DNA of 59,275 nucleotides from Euryarchaeota archaeon UBA433 (GTDB lineage: Archaea; Thermoplasmatota; Poseidoniia; Poseidoniales; Poseidoniaceae). Each line of letters begins with the position of its first letter. Positions within the stretch are counted from its first letter, which is position 1. The notes beneath the pieces are model-generated. The model saw nothing but the letters and a program-made list of their open reading frames with translations. It ran no database searches and was not told the origin of the DNA. Shown here piece after piece: positions 7,841 through 15,671 of this stretch. The stretch is taken from positions 2,439 through 61,713 of the forward strand of contig DAFX01000038.1 of assembly GCA_002495535.1 (NCBI GenBank). The letters are read 5' to 3'. The translations under genes and the position numbers were made by a program.

Positions 7841-8308
7841 TCAGCGTATCCAGTGCTGGAACGTCATGTTGTGCTCGTCTCGAGGCCCTGCTTGCACATG
7901 CCGCTCGCCAATCAGGTGAAATCCTTCACCGTCCAGCGATGGGGCGAATGTATCTGCCCCTTCGACTTCAGTGTGGACGATTGTCCGATGAATCTCTTTG
8001 GTGTGTTCCATAAACAGAGCGTAAATTTCCCCTCCTCCGATGATCATGATTTCTTCATCCTCGCCAAGTGCAAGAACAGCATCAAAATCCAAGACCTCAA
8101 TGTCGTCGTGTGAAGACCTCGACATGACGATGTTTCGCCGGCCTGGAAGTGCTTTTGGCAGGCTGTCCCATGTCTTGCGCCCCATGACAATAGTTTTCGA
8201 CATTGTCACTCGCTTGAAATGTTGTAAATCACTCGATTGGCGCCAAGGTAAATCCCCGTCCTTCCCGATGGCACCTTTCGTATCGCAAGCAAAAATCATC
8301 GTGAACAT
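7841..8308 (-). CDS. folA: Dihydrofolate reductase
   Basis: A 155-residue DHFR that reduces 7,8-dihydrofolate with NADPH, restoring tetrahydrofolate used up by ThyA. Visible motifs are MIFACDTKGAIGKDGDLPW (the Met20 loop with the catalytic acid D at the LPW region), the MGRKTWDSLPKALPGRRN NADPH-binding segment, and IIGGGEIYALF near the C-terminal third. It begins 9 bases after the thyA stop codon and is the last gene of a minus-strand run. DHFR is patchy in archaea, many of which use methanopterin instead of folate; here the pair with thyA suggests a joint bacterial-type import. Confidence 0.93.
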   Translation of the reverse strand: MFTMIFACDTKGAIGKDGDLPWRQSSDLQHFKRVTMSKTIVMGRKTWDSLPKALPGRRNIVMSRSSHDDIEVLDFDAVLALGEDEEIMIIGGGEIYALFMEHTKEIHRTIVHTEVEGADTFAPSLDGEGFHLIGERHVQAGPRDEHNMTFQHWIR

Positions 8309-8317
8309 GGCGATCCC

Positions 8318-9112
8318 TCAGACTGCAATTGGGGCCGATATGTGCGGGTGATGTTCGTAGCCAAGAACTTGAATGTCATCGAATGTAAATCCGTCAATGC
8401 TGGTGACTTCAGGGTTCAATTGTAAGGTTGGAAGCGCCATTGGTTCCCTGCTCATTTGCAATTTCGCCTGCTCGAGGTGATTGCTGTAGAGGTGAGCATC
8501 GCCCAGCGTGTGGACGAATGCCCCTGCTTTCAAACCGCATACCTGGGCCATCATGTGAGTGAGGAGGGCGTAAGAAGCAATATTGAAGGGCACGCCCAAG
8601 AACACATCAGCGCTTCTCTGGTAGAGTTGGCAATTCAGCTTCCCGTTTGCCACGTGGAATTGGAAAAACGCATGGCAGGGCATCAAAGCCATCTCGTCCA
8701 GTTCACCAACGTTCCATGCAGAGACAATAATTCGCCGGCTGTTTGGATTGTTTTTGATCATGTCAATCGCTTGCTCCACCTGGTCGATGATTCGTCCGTC
8801 CTTTGACTCCCATCGTCGCCACTGCTTGCCATAGACGGGCCCTAGATCTCCGTTTTCATCCGCCCATTCGTTCCAAATTCGAACGCCATTTTCCTGCAAG
8901 TAGGCCACATTTGTGTCGCCTTTCAAAAACCATAACAATTCGTGGACAATCGAGCGCAAGTGAAGTTTCTTGGTGGTCACCATGGGGAAACCCTTCGAGA
9001 GGTCGAACCGCATTTGATGGCCGAACACCGAAAGGGTTCCAGTGCCCGTTCTGTCGCCCTTTGTCTCTCCTTCATCGAGGATTCTTGCCATCAGTTCATG
9101 GTAGACTTGCAC
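8318..9112 (-). CDS. thyA: Thymidylate synthase ThyA
   Basis: The enzyme makes dTMP from dUMP using methylene-tetrahydrofolate. It has 264 residues when started at a GTG at 9110-9112, matching E. coli ThyA in length and in its first residues (VQVYHELMARILDEG). GGTGAG lies just upstream of that GTG. An ATG eleven codons earlier is the alternative. Key segments are DRTGTGTLSVFG, LWFLKGDTN, the catalytic cysteine in ALMPCHAFFQF, the dUMP-binding LYQRSADVFLGVPFNIASYA, and the C-terminal HISAPIAV. It is followed at once by folA, giving a complete thymidylate cycle in two genes. This is the folate-dependent ThyA and not the flavin-dependent ThyX found in many archaea. Confidence 0.95.
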   Translation of the reverse strand: MQVYHELMARILDEGETKGDRTGTGTLSVFGHQMRFDLSKGFPMVTTKKLHLRSIVHELLWFLKGDTNVAYLQENGVRIWNEWADENGDLGPVYGKQWRRWESKDGRIIDQVEQAIDMIKNNPNSRRIIVSAWNVGELDEMALMPCHAFFQFHVANGKLNCQLYQRSADVFLGVPFNIASYALLTHMMAQVCGLKAGAFVHTLGDAHLYSNHLEQAKLQMSREPMALPTLQLNPEVTSIDGFTFDDIQVLGYEHHPHISAPIAV

Positions 9113-9169
9113 GGACTCACCACACCTTCGTTGGAACGGAGGCACTTGAGGGTTCTTGAGGTGCCCGCT

Positions 9170-9856
9170 TCAAAGCGCAATGAACATGACATCTTCTTTG
9201 CACTGTGGTGCTTCGATGTAAGCCTCGACGTGATGACGTTCCAATTGAGAGAAAAAGGATGCAAGGAGGTTCTGAATGTGCTCAATCTCCCACGAGCGAC
9301 ACACGTACCAACGGCGCCCGATCTCGGCGAGAATAGCCACGGCATTTTGATGCTGACCGGCTTGATAGCAATCCATTGCAAACTCGATTTCTTGGTAATC
9401 TTGACCCTTTAACTGGGTGCCGATGGAATCCTCAAAAATTTCAGATTGCTTTAGTGAGTACACCGCTTTATCTGACAGGGTGCTCGGTGTGTGTTTGAGA
9501 GGCCATCCCATGTTGCCTAAGAGCACCAAACTCACCATCGAATCAGTTGAGGGTGTCATCACTTCTGACTTCGATCGCATCACGCATGCCTCTTCTTGTG
9601 CGATCAAGATGTCGAGATGAGGGTCGCCCCCCAAAATTCGTTTTTGCATCGAGGCGAAAATATCCACTTGAATTCCAGGTGCGCCATCGCACGAAACGAG
9701 GTACGGTTTCTTGCCTCTTTGATCAATCATCCAAACGTTTGACTGTTTCACCAATTCAATCAGCAATTCGAGTCCTCGTAATTCTGCGGCAATTTGTTTC
9801 TTACAGGCGCCCTTGATTAATTTGAGGCTGCCGAGCGGAGTCGCTATACGTTTCAC
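9170..9856 (-). CDS. Unknown 228-residue protein upstream of thyA
   Basis: I do not recognise a family. The first 100 residues are mixed alpha/beta with LELLIELVKQSNVWMID, VSCDGAPGIQVDIF and a ILGGDPHLDILIAQEEACVM stretch; the second half is helical with aromatic and cysteine-containing segments (ICAE-free, but RRWYVCRSWEIEHIQNLL). No membrane segment or signal peptide is present. It lies between plsC (36 bases upstream) and thyA (57 bases downstream), all on the minus strand, so cotranscription is likely. Confidence 0.6.
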   Translation of the reverse strand: MKRIATPLGSLKLIKGACKKQIAAELRGLELLIELVKQSNVWMIDQRGKKPYLVSCDGAPGIQVDIFASMQKRILGGDPHLDILIAQEEACVMRSKSEVMTPSTDSMVSLVLLGNMGWPLKHTPSTLSDKAVYSLKQSEIFEDSIGTQLKGQDYQEIEFAMDCYQAGQHQNAVAILAEIGRRWYVCRSWEIEHIQNLLASFFSQLERHHVEAYIEAPQCKEDVMFIAL

Positions 9857-9892
9857 ACACGTTGAACTTTCAACAATAGATAAACTTTGGAT

Positions 9893-10678
9893 TTATGGTG
9901 CACCCAGTGCGGTCAAAGTCTCCATCAACTGGTCGGTGAATTTTCGATACATAGCGGACAACTTCTGGCGGATTTCATGATCCTCCAAAGCTGCAATTTC
10001 CTCGATGAGGGCAGGCGTCATCGATCCACCGTGTTCATGCCCGAGCCACTCAGCCCACGTGACGCCTTTTCCAGTGTTCATGGTCACTCTTCGCCACGGG
10101 CGAGGCAATTTGTGCCGCTGAGGTTCCATCATGTTTCGAGTGCCAAGCAGGGCAATCGGGACGACGACAGCATGCGGGTATGATGCGGCTAAGCGGGCGA
10201 CACCCGTTTTTCCTGGCAGCAAGAACGGTGCCTCAGTTCGTTTGGAGCGCGTGCCTTCGGGGAAAATCCCCAACGCGGCTCCGGCATCAAGAACGTCTGC
10301 CGCCTTTGCAAGCGCTTCATTCCCCCCTTCAGAACGTTTGGTTTCAATTTGTCCAGTAGCGGACATCAGCGTTCGGACTCCGGCGCTTTTGAAATGGGCA
10401 TCCTTTGCCAAGTACCGAACCGGGCGTCGCGCACTGGCGATGACCATGATGGGGTCGACGTGGGAGAGGTGGTTGGCTGCGAGGATCACCGCACCTTTTC
10501 GGGGAATGTGATGCATTCCGTTGAGTTTGGTGTTGATGATTGGGCGCAGCAACGGCGATACTATCCATCGAATGATGCTGTAATTTGGGGTTGATGGCAA
10601 CGGCACGCCACTGGTTGGAATGCGCCAATGCTCGTCGAGTTTGGACCATGCTGAGAGCAATTCCTCGTCATGTTCCAT
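9893..10678 (-). CDS. plsC: 1-acyl-glycerol-3-phosphate acyltransferase (PlsC-like)
   Basis: A 261-residue lysophospholipid acyltransferase of the PlsC/LPLAT superfamily. The catalytic block NHLSHVDP (69-76) gives the NHx4D motif. FPEGTRS (139-145) is the glycerol-phosphate binding motif. The PGKTGVARLA block and a VVPIALLGTRN strand follow, both family-typical. The enzyme is expected at the inner membrane face, moving an acyl group to the sn-2 position of a lysophosphatidate. That is striking in an archaeon, whose membrane lipids are isoprenoid ethers; some uncultured marine euryarchaea do carry such genes. The acyl donor and true acceptor cannot be read from sequence. It heads the minus-strand run continuing to thyA-folA. 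Confidence 0.85.
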   Translation of the reverse strand: MEHDEELLSAWSKLDEHWRIPTSGVPLPSTPNYSIIRWIVSPLLRPIINTKLNGMHHIPRKGAVILAANHLSHVDPIMVIASARRPVRYLAKDAHFKSAGVRTLMSATGQIETKRSEGGNEALAKAADVLDAGAALGIFPEGTRSKRTEAPFLLPGKTGVARLAASYPHAVVVPIALLGTRNMMEPQRHKLPRPWRRVTMNTGKGVTWAEWLGHEHGGSMTPALIEEIAALEDHEIRQKLSAMYRKFTDQLMETLTALGAP

Positions 10679-10806
10679 GAGCCTACGGCAATCTGTTTAG
10701 ATTTATCACTTGCCGAAAAAACACCCTCCACGCGTGGATTCTAGCATGCTTGAACCCGAGCGAATGAAGTGCGAACAATCAAAGCATTCGGCGAAGAGCC
10801 CGCTCC

Positions 10807-12078
10807 ATGAGCGATGGCACCGGGCGCCTCCACCATCGCACACTCACACTGACCGTTCTTGCCTGCCTTTTGAGCGTCGCATGGAGTCCTGCGGCTCTAG
10901 CAGAGTCTGCATGGGAGGAAGACGGATGGTTGACGACCACCCTTGCGCAGGATCGCCTTGATTCAGGTGATGAATTTGGCTGCTATGGCATACCCGGCCT
11001 TTCGTGGCAAAATGATCCCGGTGCGGTGGCTCTTGAATGCCGCAGTTACATCGAAGAGCGCGTTCATGCAAGCAAATGGGGAACAAATCCAATCTCAACT
11101 TACACTCCAAACGGCCTCACTATGGCTCAACACACCACCGTTGCCGGCCAGGGCTTTGTGGTCCATGGCGACAATACGGGTCTGAGCGTTTCCGCTTGGC
11201 ATGACGCCAATGGAACCCCGACTGACAAGTGGGACTGGTACAACCTCGGACGCAGAGGGGGATCACTCGAACAACTGATCGGGTCGGTAGAGGAAGTACA
11301 AGCCGCCGTCGAAGAAGGCGGTTTAGTCAACTTGTATTGGGTCGGGCGTGTCAACGACGCAACCATACGCCATGACCGAGACATCAGCGCCTACCTTGCT
11401 GAGGCGCCTAACGTGTGGTTGACCACTTGGGGGCAGGCTTGGTCCTACTGGACTGTGAACGATTGCTATGAATTTGTGCACACTGTAGAATCCGAGGGCG
11501 ACCAATCTGTGTTGACCTTTGAATCCTTAATCACGCCAGAATGCACCGGTATGAATCCAGAGGCTTGGAATGTCCCTGTGACATGGGTCATCGATCTCAA
11601 GGGTGCTGCCCTCGAAGAGGTCAGTGATTCGAACGGAGCATTGGACAACATTTCTGGAGTGAGGAAAAGTCAGGAAGGTTATGCGTACACTGAGGGCGAA
11701 TACCTTCACCTCTCCGTCCTGAACGGGCACAGCGTGGAAATCACCTTCTCAGGTTCTGGCGATCACGACGTCGTTGGTCGCACAGCGTTCTTCAACAACC
11801 ATTCTGCTGCAGTCACGATTGCTGCGCATGAAACACATGACTTGTTCAAATGGTCAAAGCGTTTTGTTGATGATGAGCACCTCGTGTTTACCTGGTTGGT
11901 TGAACCAAGGGAAGGCCTTGGTGACTCCGGTTGGCTCACCTACGTCGCTGCAGGTGTCGCTATTTCGACCATCATCGGTATGCTCGTGATCCTCAAAAAG
12001 GAAGGTCTAGGCCCACTCGCTCGCCTCCCCTCTCGCCCGTCAACAACGGGTGCGAAAAGCCATGATGAGTCCGAATAA
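10807..12078 (+). CDS. Surface protein with signal peptide and C-terminal membrane anchor
   Basis: A 423-residue exported protein of no recognised family. An N-terminal signal peptide (basic head, hydrophobic LTVLACLLSVAW, cleavage around AALA) is followed by a 340-residue extracellular part rich in Trp, Asn and Gly with several cysteines that could pair (C47, C64 and later C228, C248 by rough count). N-x-S/T sites for glycosylation are present. A single membrane helix (about 378-396, VAAGVAISTIIGMLVIL) is followed by a short basic cytoplasmic tail. It diverges from plsC and is 55 bases from the downstream trpS gene. Confidence 0.7.
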   Translation: MSDGTGRLHHRTLTLTVLACLLSVAWSPAALAESAWEEDGWLTTTLAQDRLDSGDEFGCYGIPGLSWQNDPGAVALECRSYIEERVHASKWGTNPISTYTPNGLTMAQHTTVAGQGFVVHGDNTGLSVSAWHDANGTPTDKWDWYNLGRRGGSLEQLIGSVEEVQAAVEEGGLVNLYWVGRVNDATIRHDRDISAYLAEAPNVWLTTWGQAWSYWTVNDCYEFVHTVESEGDQSVLTFESLITPECTGMNPEAWNVPVTWVIDLKGAALEEVSDSNGALDNISGVRKSQEGYAYTEGEYLHLSVLNGHSVEITFSGSGDHDVVGRTAFFNNHSAAVTIAAHETHDLFKWSKRFVDDEHLVFTWLVEPREGLGDSGWLTYVAAGVAISTIIGMLVILKKEGLGPLARLPSRPSTTGAKSHDESE

Positions 12079-12133
12079 AGGGCGAAGGCTTGATGCAAGG
12101 AAGTGAAGACCGGCCGATAACTGAGGTGAGTCT

Positions 12134-13519
12134 ATGGCCGGTGAAGATGTGGTAATTGACCCGTGGGGCAGCGCACAATCCACGGATTATGATCGCATCA
12201 TTGAACAGTTTGGACTTTCGTCAATGGACAACATCACGATGGACCACCCGTCGCGCCTTCATCGTCGAGGCATCGTTTTCGCCCACCGTGACCTCGATCA
12301 GGTGTTGGATGCCAAGCGCCGCGGCGATCGTTTTGGCGTTCTGACCGGGCTCATGCCAAGCGGCCAGATGCATATGGGCCATTCAATGGTGATCGACCAA
12401 GTCAAATGGTTCCAACAACAAGGTGGCGACGTTACCATTGCAGTTGCGGATTTAGAAAGTCAAGCCACCCGCGGGGTTTCCTTGGCAAAGGGAAGAAAAA
12501 TTGCTCTCGAGGAATACATTGCCAATTATGCAGCATTGGGTTTGGATGTCGAGAAAACCAACGTCTACTTCCAGTCCTCACGACCGATTGTTCAACGCCT
12601 TGGATTCCAGCTTGGAAAGCGAACCAACCTCAATGAATTTGAGGCCATTTACGGATTTGGTGGCGATACCAATTTAGCCCATGTTCAAGCACCGATGGTC
12701 CAAGTAGGCGACATCTTACATCCACAGACCGACGAGTACGGCGGCCTTCGTCCTATCGTCGTCCCGGTCGGTGTCGACCAGGACCCCCACCTGCGGCTCA
12801 CACGAGGTCTTGCATCGAAGACAAACTGGTTCAACGTCAATGACGGTAAGAACGCAGGGGTGACAATCACCCTTTCAGTCCATGATGAAAACGCATCAGT
12901 CTTGGGTCAAATGCCAAACGGGCGAATGGACAAACAAAAGCTCAATGAGATCTTTGCAGGCATCGTGAAGTGCCTCACAGAACTTGGTTACTCGGATCTT
13001 CAGTCCAATCCGAAGCAAGGGACTGTCAATGTCCCAAGCGCAACCAAACGAGACAAAACTATGATTCGCATGAAATTGCTGCACTACGAACGGCAATTAG
13101 GAGGGCTTGGGCTGCTCGCTCCATCTTCCACCTACCACCACTTTGCTGTGGGCATGACTGGCGAAAAAATGAGCAGCAGTAAACCGAAGACGACCCTCTT
13201 CCTCAAGGATGATTTAGCCACCGTGGAAAAGAAGATCAAACGGGCGTTCTCTGGCGGCCAGTCCACAATCGAAGAGCACCGCCGCCTCGGTGGAGATCCG
13301 GACATTGACGTAGCCTACCAGTACATGATGTACTTCTTCGAGGAAGATGACGCCTACCTAGGCGAATTGAACTCGGATTACCGAGCGGGCAAAATCTTAG
13401 CCGGTGAAATGAAGCAACTCTGCATCGACCGTGCCACAGATTGGATGGGTCAAATGCAAGAAATGCGAGACCAAACCGCACACTTGGTTGAAGAGTTCCT
13501 TGCGGAAGACGCCCGCTGA
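12134..13519 (+). CDS. trpS: Tryptophanyl-tRNA synthetase with an extra insertion
   Basis: A class I synthetase of 461 residues that charges tRNA-Trp. The first signature is PSGQMHMGH (HMGH at 80-83) and the second KMSSS at 345-349. Between DQDPHLRLTR (215-224) and KMSSS there are about 120 residues, while archaeal TrpRS of roughly 380 residues have far fewer there. Residues about 235-325 therefore look like an insertion (starting WFNVNDGKNAGVTITL). The rest of the protein, including the archaeal-type N-terminal extension IDPWGS, is normal. It ends against the convergent ZPR1 gene with no gap. Confidence 0.93.
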   Translation: MAGEDVVIDPWGSAQSTDYDRIIEQFGLSSMDNITMDHPSRLHRRGIVFAHRDLDQVLDAKRRGDRFGVLTGLMPSGQMHMGHSMVIDQVKWFQQQGGDVTIAVADLESQATRGVSLAKGRKIALEEYIANYAALGLDVEKTNVYFQSSRPIVQRLGFQLGKRTNLNEFEAIYGFGGDTNLAHVQAPMVQVGDILHPQTDEYGGLRPIVVPVGVDQDPHLRLTRGLASKTNWFNVNDGKNAGVTITLSVHDENASVLGQMPNGRMDKQKLNEIFAGIVKCLTELGYSDLQSNPKQGTVNVPSATKRDKTMIRMKLLHYERQLGGLGLLAPSSTYHHFAVGMTGEKMSSSKPKTTLFLKDDLATVEKKIKRAFSGGQSTIEEHRRLGGDPDIDVAYQYMMYFFEEDDAYLGELNSDYRAGKILAGEMKQLCIDRATDWMGQMQEMRDQTAHLVEEFLAEDAR

Positions 13520-14170
13520 TCAATCTTCATCATCGGAAGAAAATACGGCAGGGTCCGGTCCGACCGGGAGCGCTTTGAGTTCCTCTTCGGTCAATTCTCG
13601 GTGTAATGCTTCATCGTGCAAGATCATCGAATGCCCGTGGGGATCAAGAAGTTCCAATGTAAGGGGGAGTGCCCCGCTGGAGCCAGCGTTGACTATGCTG
13701 TCGATCATTGCCTCCAGTGTGGTCACCGATTCGACCGCTTCAGCCAAAGCTTGTTCATCTCGCTGCGGGGCTTCAGTGAGGCTAAGCATTTCAGAACGAA
13801 TGTCCCTCAGGACCATTTCAACGATTTCTTTGAACCGGTTGAGCACCCCTTCGATGTTGCTGACGTAGCCGGTAGCATTGCTCCCAGGGGCAACCTCCAA
13901 ATCCAATTCATGAATTTTGACGGTGCATGATGAGGACCGAATAACTCGTGCTGAAAGGAGTTCAGAAGAATGAACGACAAGGCTCCAACTTCCGGGTTTC
14001 TTCCCTTCTGCTGGAATAAAATCAGTTTGCCGCCAACCGCATGAATGACACATCACCGTCACTTGGGTGTGCTCACCAAAGTAGGGGATCTCCTCGACGT
14101 GGGCGATCATGAACACCTTGCCAGAAACGCTGCATATCGGGCATGGAATGTCAACCGGCTGTTCTTCCAT
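13520..14170 (-). CDS. ZPR1-type zinc-finger protein
   Basis: A 216-residue protein with the archaeal ZPR1 architecture: a four-cysteine zinc finger (C10-x2-C13 and C41-x2-C44) with the family phrase VEEIPYFGEHTQVTVMCHSCGWR between and around them. A beta-rich part (SCTVKIHELDLEVAPGSNATGY) and a helix containing IEGVLNRFKEIVE follow. In eukaryotes ZPR1 is a chaperone for elongation factor eEF1A; the archaeal role is presumed to be similar. Its start codon overlaps the stop of the SepF-like gene by one base (TGATG), so the two are translated together. Confidence 0.88.
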   Translation of the reverse strand: MEEQPVDIPCPICSVSGKVFMIAHVEEIPYFGEHTQVTVMCHSCGWRQTDFIPAEGKKPGSWSLVVHSSELLSARVIRSSSCTVKIHELDLEVAPGSNATGYVSNIEGVLNRFKEIVEMVLRDIRSEMLSLTEAPQRDEQALAEAVESVTTLEAMIDSIVNAGSSGALPLTLELLDPHGHSMILHDEALHRELTEEELKALPVGPDPAVFSSDDED

Positions 14171-14820
14171 CAGGACCCACCCTCTGTGAAATCACCAGCC
14201 TCGACCGCAAAGGCCTCCATTTCTGTACCGTTGACGCCACGGCAACCGGCTGGGAGCAACATCAAGCGAGTGGAGGTCATTTGGAGGATTTCGCCACCGA
14301 GATCTTCGACAATGAAGGCGTTTAACTGATCTAAAGCAGCGGTGAACTCCACTGAACGCTTCATCAAACGCTTCATTTCGACGATGACTGCATGGCCATC
14401 GGCCACCCAGTCGAGCAAGGTTCCACATCCTGTCAGGTCGTCCAACACCGCACGATGCAGCACCAAACCACCTTCAGCATTCGCAATCGGCGGATGAGGG
14501 TATTTTTTGCCCAAGTCGGTGTACATTGGCTTGGTCGAAGCGGGTTGAACATTCGTTCTTGGCTTCAGGCTCGGCATTTCGAACGATCGAAGGGGTTGAG
14601 CTTCAGGTGCTGTAGGTGTGGAATTTGCTTCATCGGCTTGACGGAGCAGTTCATCGGCTTGGGCCAGGACATCCAAATCTGGCATCGATGGTACCACCGG
14701 CTCAGTTTTGGCTTTTTTTGGCGCCACCGGGGCTGGGGCGGGTGGGCTTTGACCCGAGGTGAATGCGTCGAGTGAGGATTGAGCCTCATCTCGCACTTTC
14801 CCCTTTTTCCGTCGGCGCAT
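14170..14820 (-). CDS. sepF: SepF-like cell division protein
   Basis: A 216-residue protein whose C-terminal third resembles SepF (DUF552), the protein that tethers FtsZ to the membrane. The match covers residues about 135-195: DWVADGHAVIVEMKRL, a helix with FTAALDQLNAFIVEDLGGEI, and the strand STRLMLLPAG. The first 110 residues are a low-complexity, Pro/Ala-rich linker beginning MRRRKKGKVR. Typical SepF proteins start with an amphipathic membrane-binding helix; this one does not obviously have it. Its stop overlaps the start of ZPR1. The assignment rests on motif resemblance and the usual presence of SepF in FtsZ-dividing archaea; ftsZ is not in the window. Confidence 0.68.
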   Translation of the reverse strand: MRRRKKGKVRDEAQSSLDAFTSGQSPPAPAPVAPKKAKTEPVVPSMPDLDVLAQADELLRQADEANSTPTAPEAQPLRSFEMPSLKPRTNVQPASTKPMYTDLGKKYPHPPIANAEGGLVLHRAVLDDLTGCGTLLDWVADGHAVIVEMKRLMKRSVEFTAALDQLNAFIVEDLGGEILQMTSTRLMLLPAGCRGVNGTEMEAFAVEAGDFTEGGS

Positions 14821-14977
14821 GATTCGGGGTCAAGACGGCCACCTCAAGAACACTCCCATGCTTTCTCTCCCCGAAAGGGCTTTTGGAAACAAAAAAGTGC
14901 CATCGGAATGCTTCGGCGGGTTGATAAGGGCCCGCAATTAACACAAGTCTGCGCCTCAACCTTCAAGAGGTGTCGGC

Positions 14978-15619
14978 GTGGAGAAGGGATTGATGATGAT
15001 GGAGAACCAACCGACCGTAATGAAAACTGGAACCAGCACAATCGGCATCACCTTCAACGGTGGAGTTGTCGTTGGAGCAGACCACCGAGCCACAATGGGC
15101 CATTTCATCGCCAATAAAAGCGTGCAAAAGCTGTTCAAGATTGGTGACAACCTCGCTTTGACCACCGCCGGTCTCGTCGGTCACGCACAATCGCTTTCAC
15201 GCACCCTTGCAGCAGAAGTAGCTCTGTTCCAACTCCGCCGTCAACAACCAATGACCGTGAAAGGAGCAGCCACCCTCACCGCAAACATCCTGTCGGGACG
15301 CCCTCACTGGGTCCAACTCCTTATCGTCGGTGTCGACGATGAAGGCGGCCACGTCTACTCGATTGATTCCGCTGGCGGTTCGATCCCAGATTCGTACTGC
15401 GCCACAGGTTCAGGCTCTCCGTACATGTATGGTGTGCTTGAAGATGGCTTCAGCGAAGGCATGTCCCGAACCGATGCATTGAAACTCGCCGCCCGCGCCC
15501 TTCACGCATCGGGGCAGCGTGATGCAGCCTCCGGCAACGGCATGGATTTGGCTGTCATCACGGCCAAAGACGGCTATGTTGCCATCGAACAAAGCGAGAT
15601 TGACAAACTTCTCGCTTGA
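14978..15619 (+). CDS. psmB: Archaeal 20S proteasome beta subunit
   Basis: The catalytic subunit of the 20S proteasome, 213 residues with an N-terminal propeptide. Self-cleavage before TSTIG would leave Thr19 as the catalytic nucleophile; in mature numbering D17 and K33 are present exactly where they should be (VGADHRA and VQKLF). The later SGSPYMYGVL and GNGMDLAVI segments, with the conserved Ser and Asp, are also normal. The first start is a GTG at 14978; ATG codons at 14993-15001 are alternatives that would shorten only the propeptide. It is followed by aCPSF1 after 52 bases on the same strand, joining protein and RNA turnover genes. Confidence 0.96.
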   Translation: MEKGLMMMENQPTVMKTGTSTIGITFNGGVVVGADHRATMGHFIANKSVQKLFKIGDNLALTTAGLVGHAQSLSRTLAAEVALFQLRRQQPMTVKGAATLTANILSGRPHWVQLLIVGVDDEGGHVYSIDSAGGSIPDSYCATGSGSPYMYGVLEDGFSEGMSRTDALKLAARALHASGQRDAASGNGMDLAVITAKDGYVAIEQSEIDKLLA

Positions 15620-15661
15620 AGTTCAAATCATCTTCCTGCAGCTCAACGCTGCATTCCTCTC

Positions 15662-15668
15662 AGGAGGT
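15662..15668 (+). promoter_or_regulatory. Strong ribosome binding site of aCPSF1
   Basis: AGGAGGT, a full Shine-Dalgarno match, precedes the GTG start at 15672. It decides in favour of that GTG over the ATG fourteen codons downstream. A short inverted repeat (TGCAG and CTGCA, about 15638-15654) lies just before it. Confidence 0.6.
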
Positions 15669-15671
15669 TGA

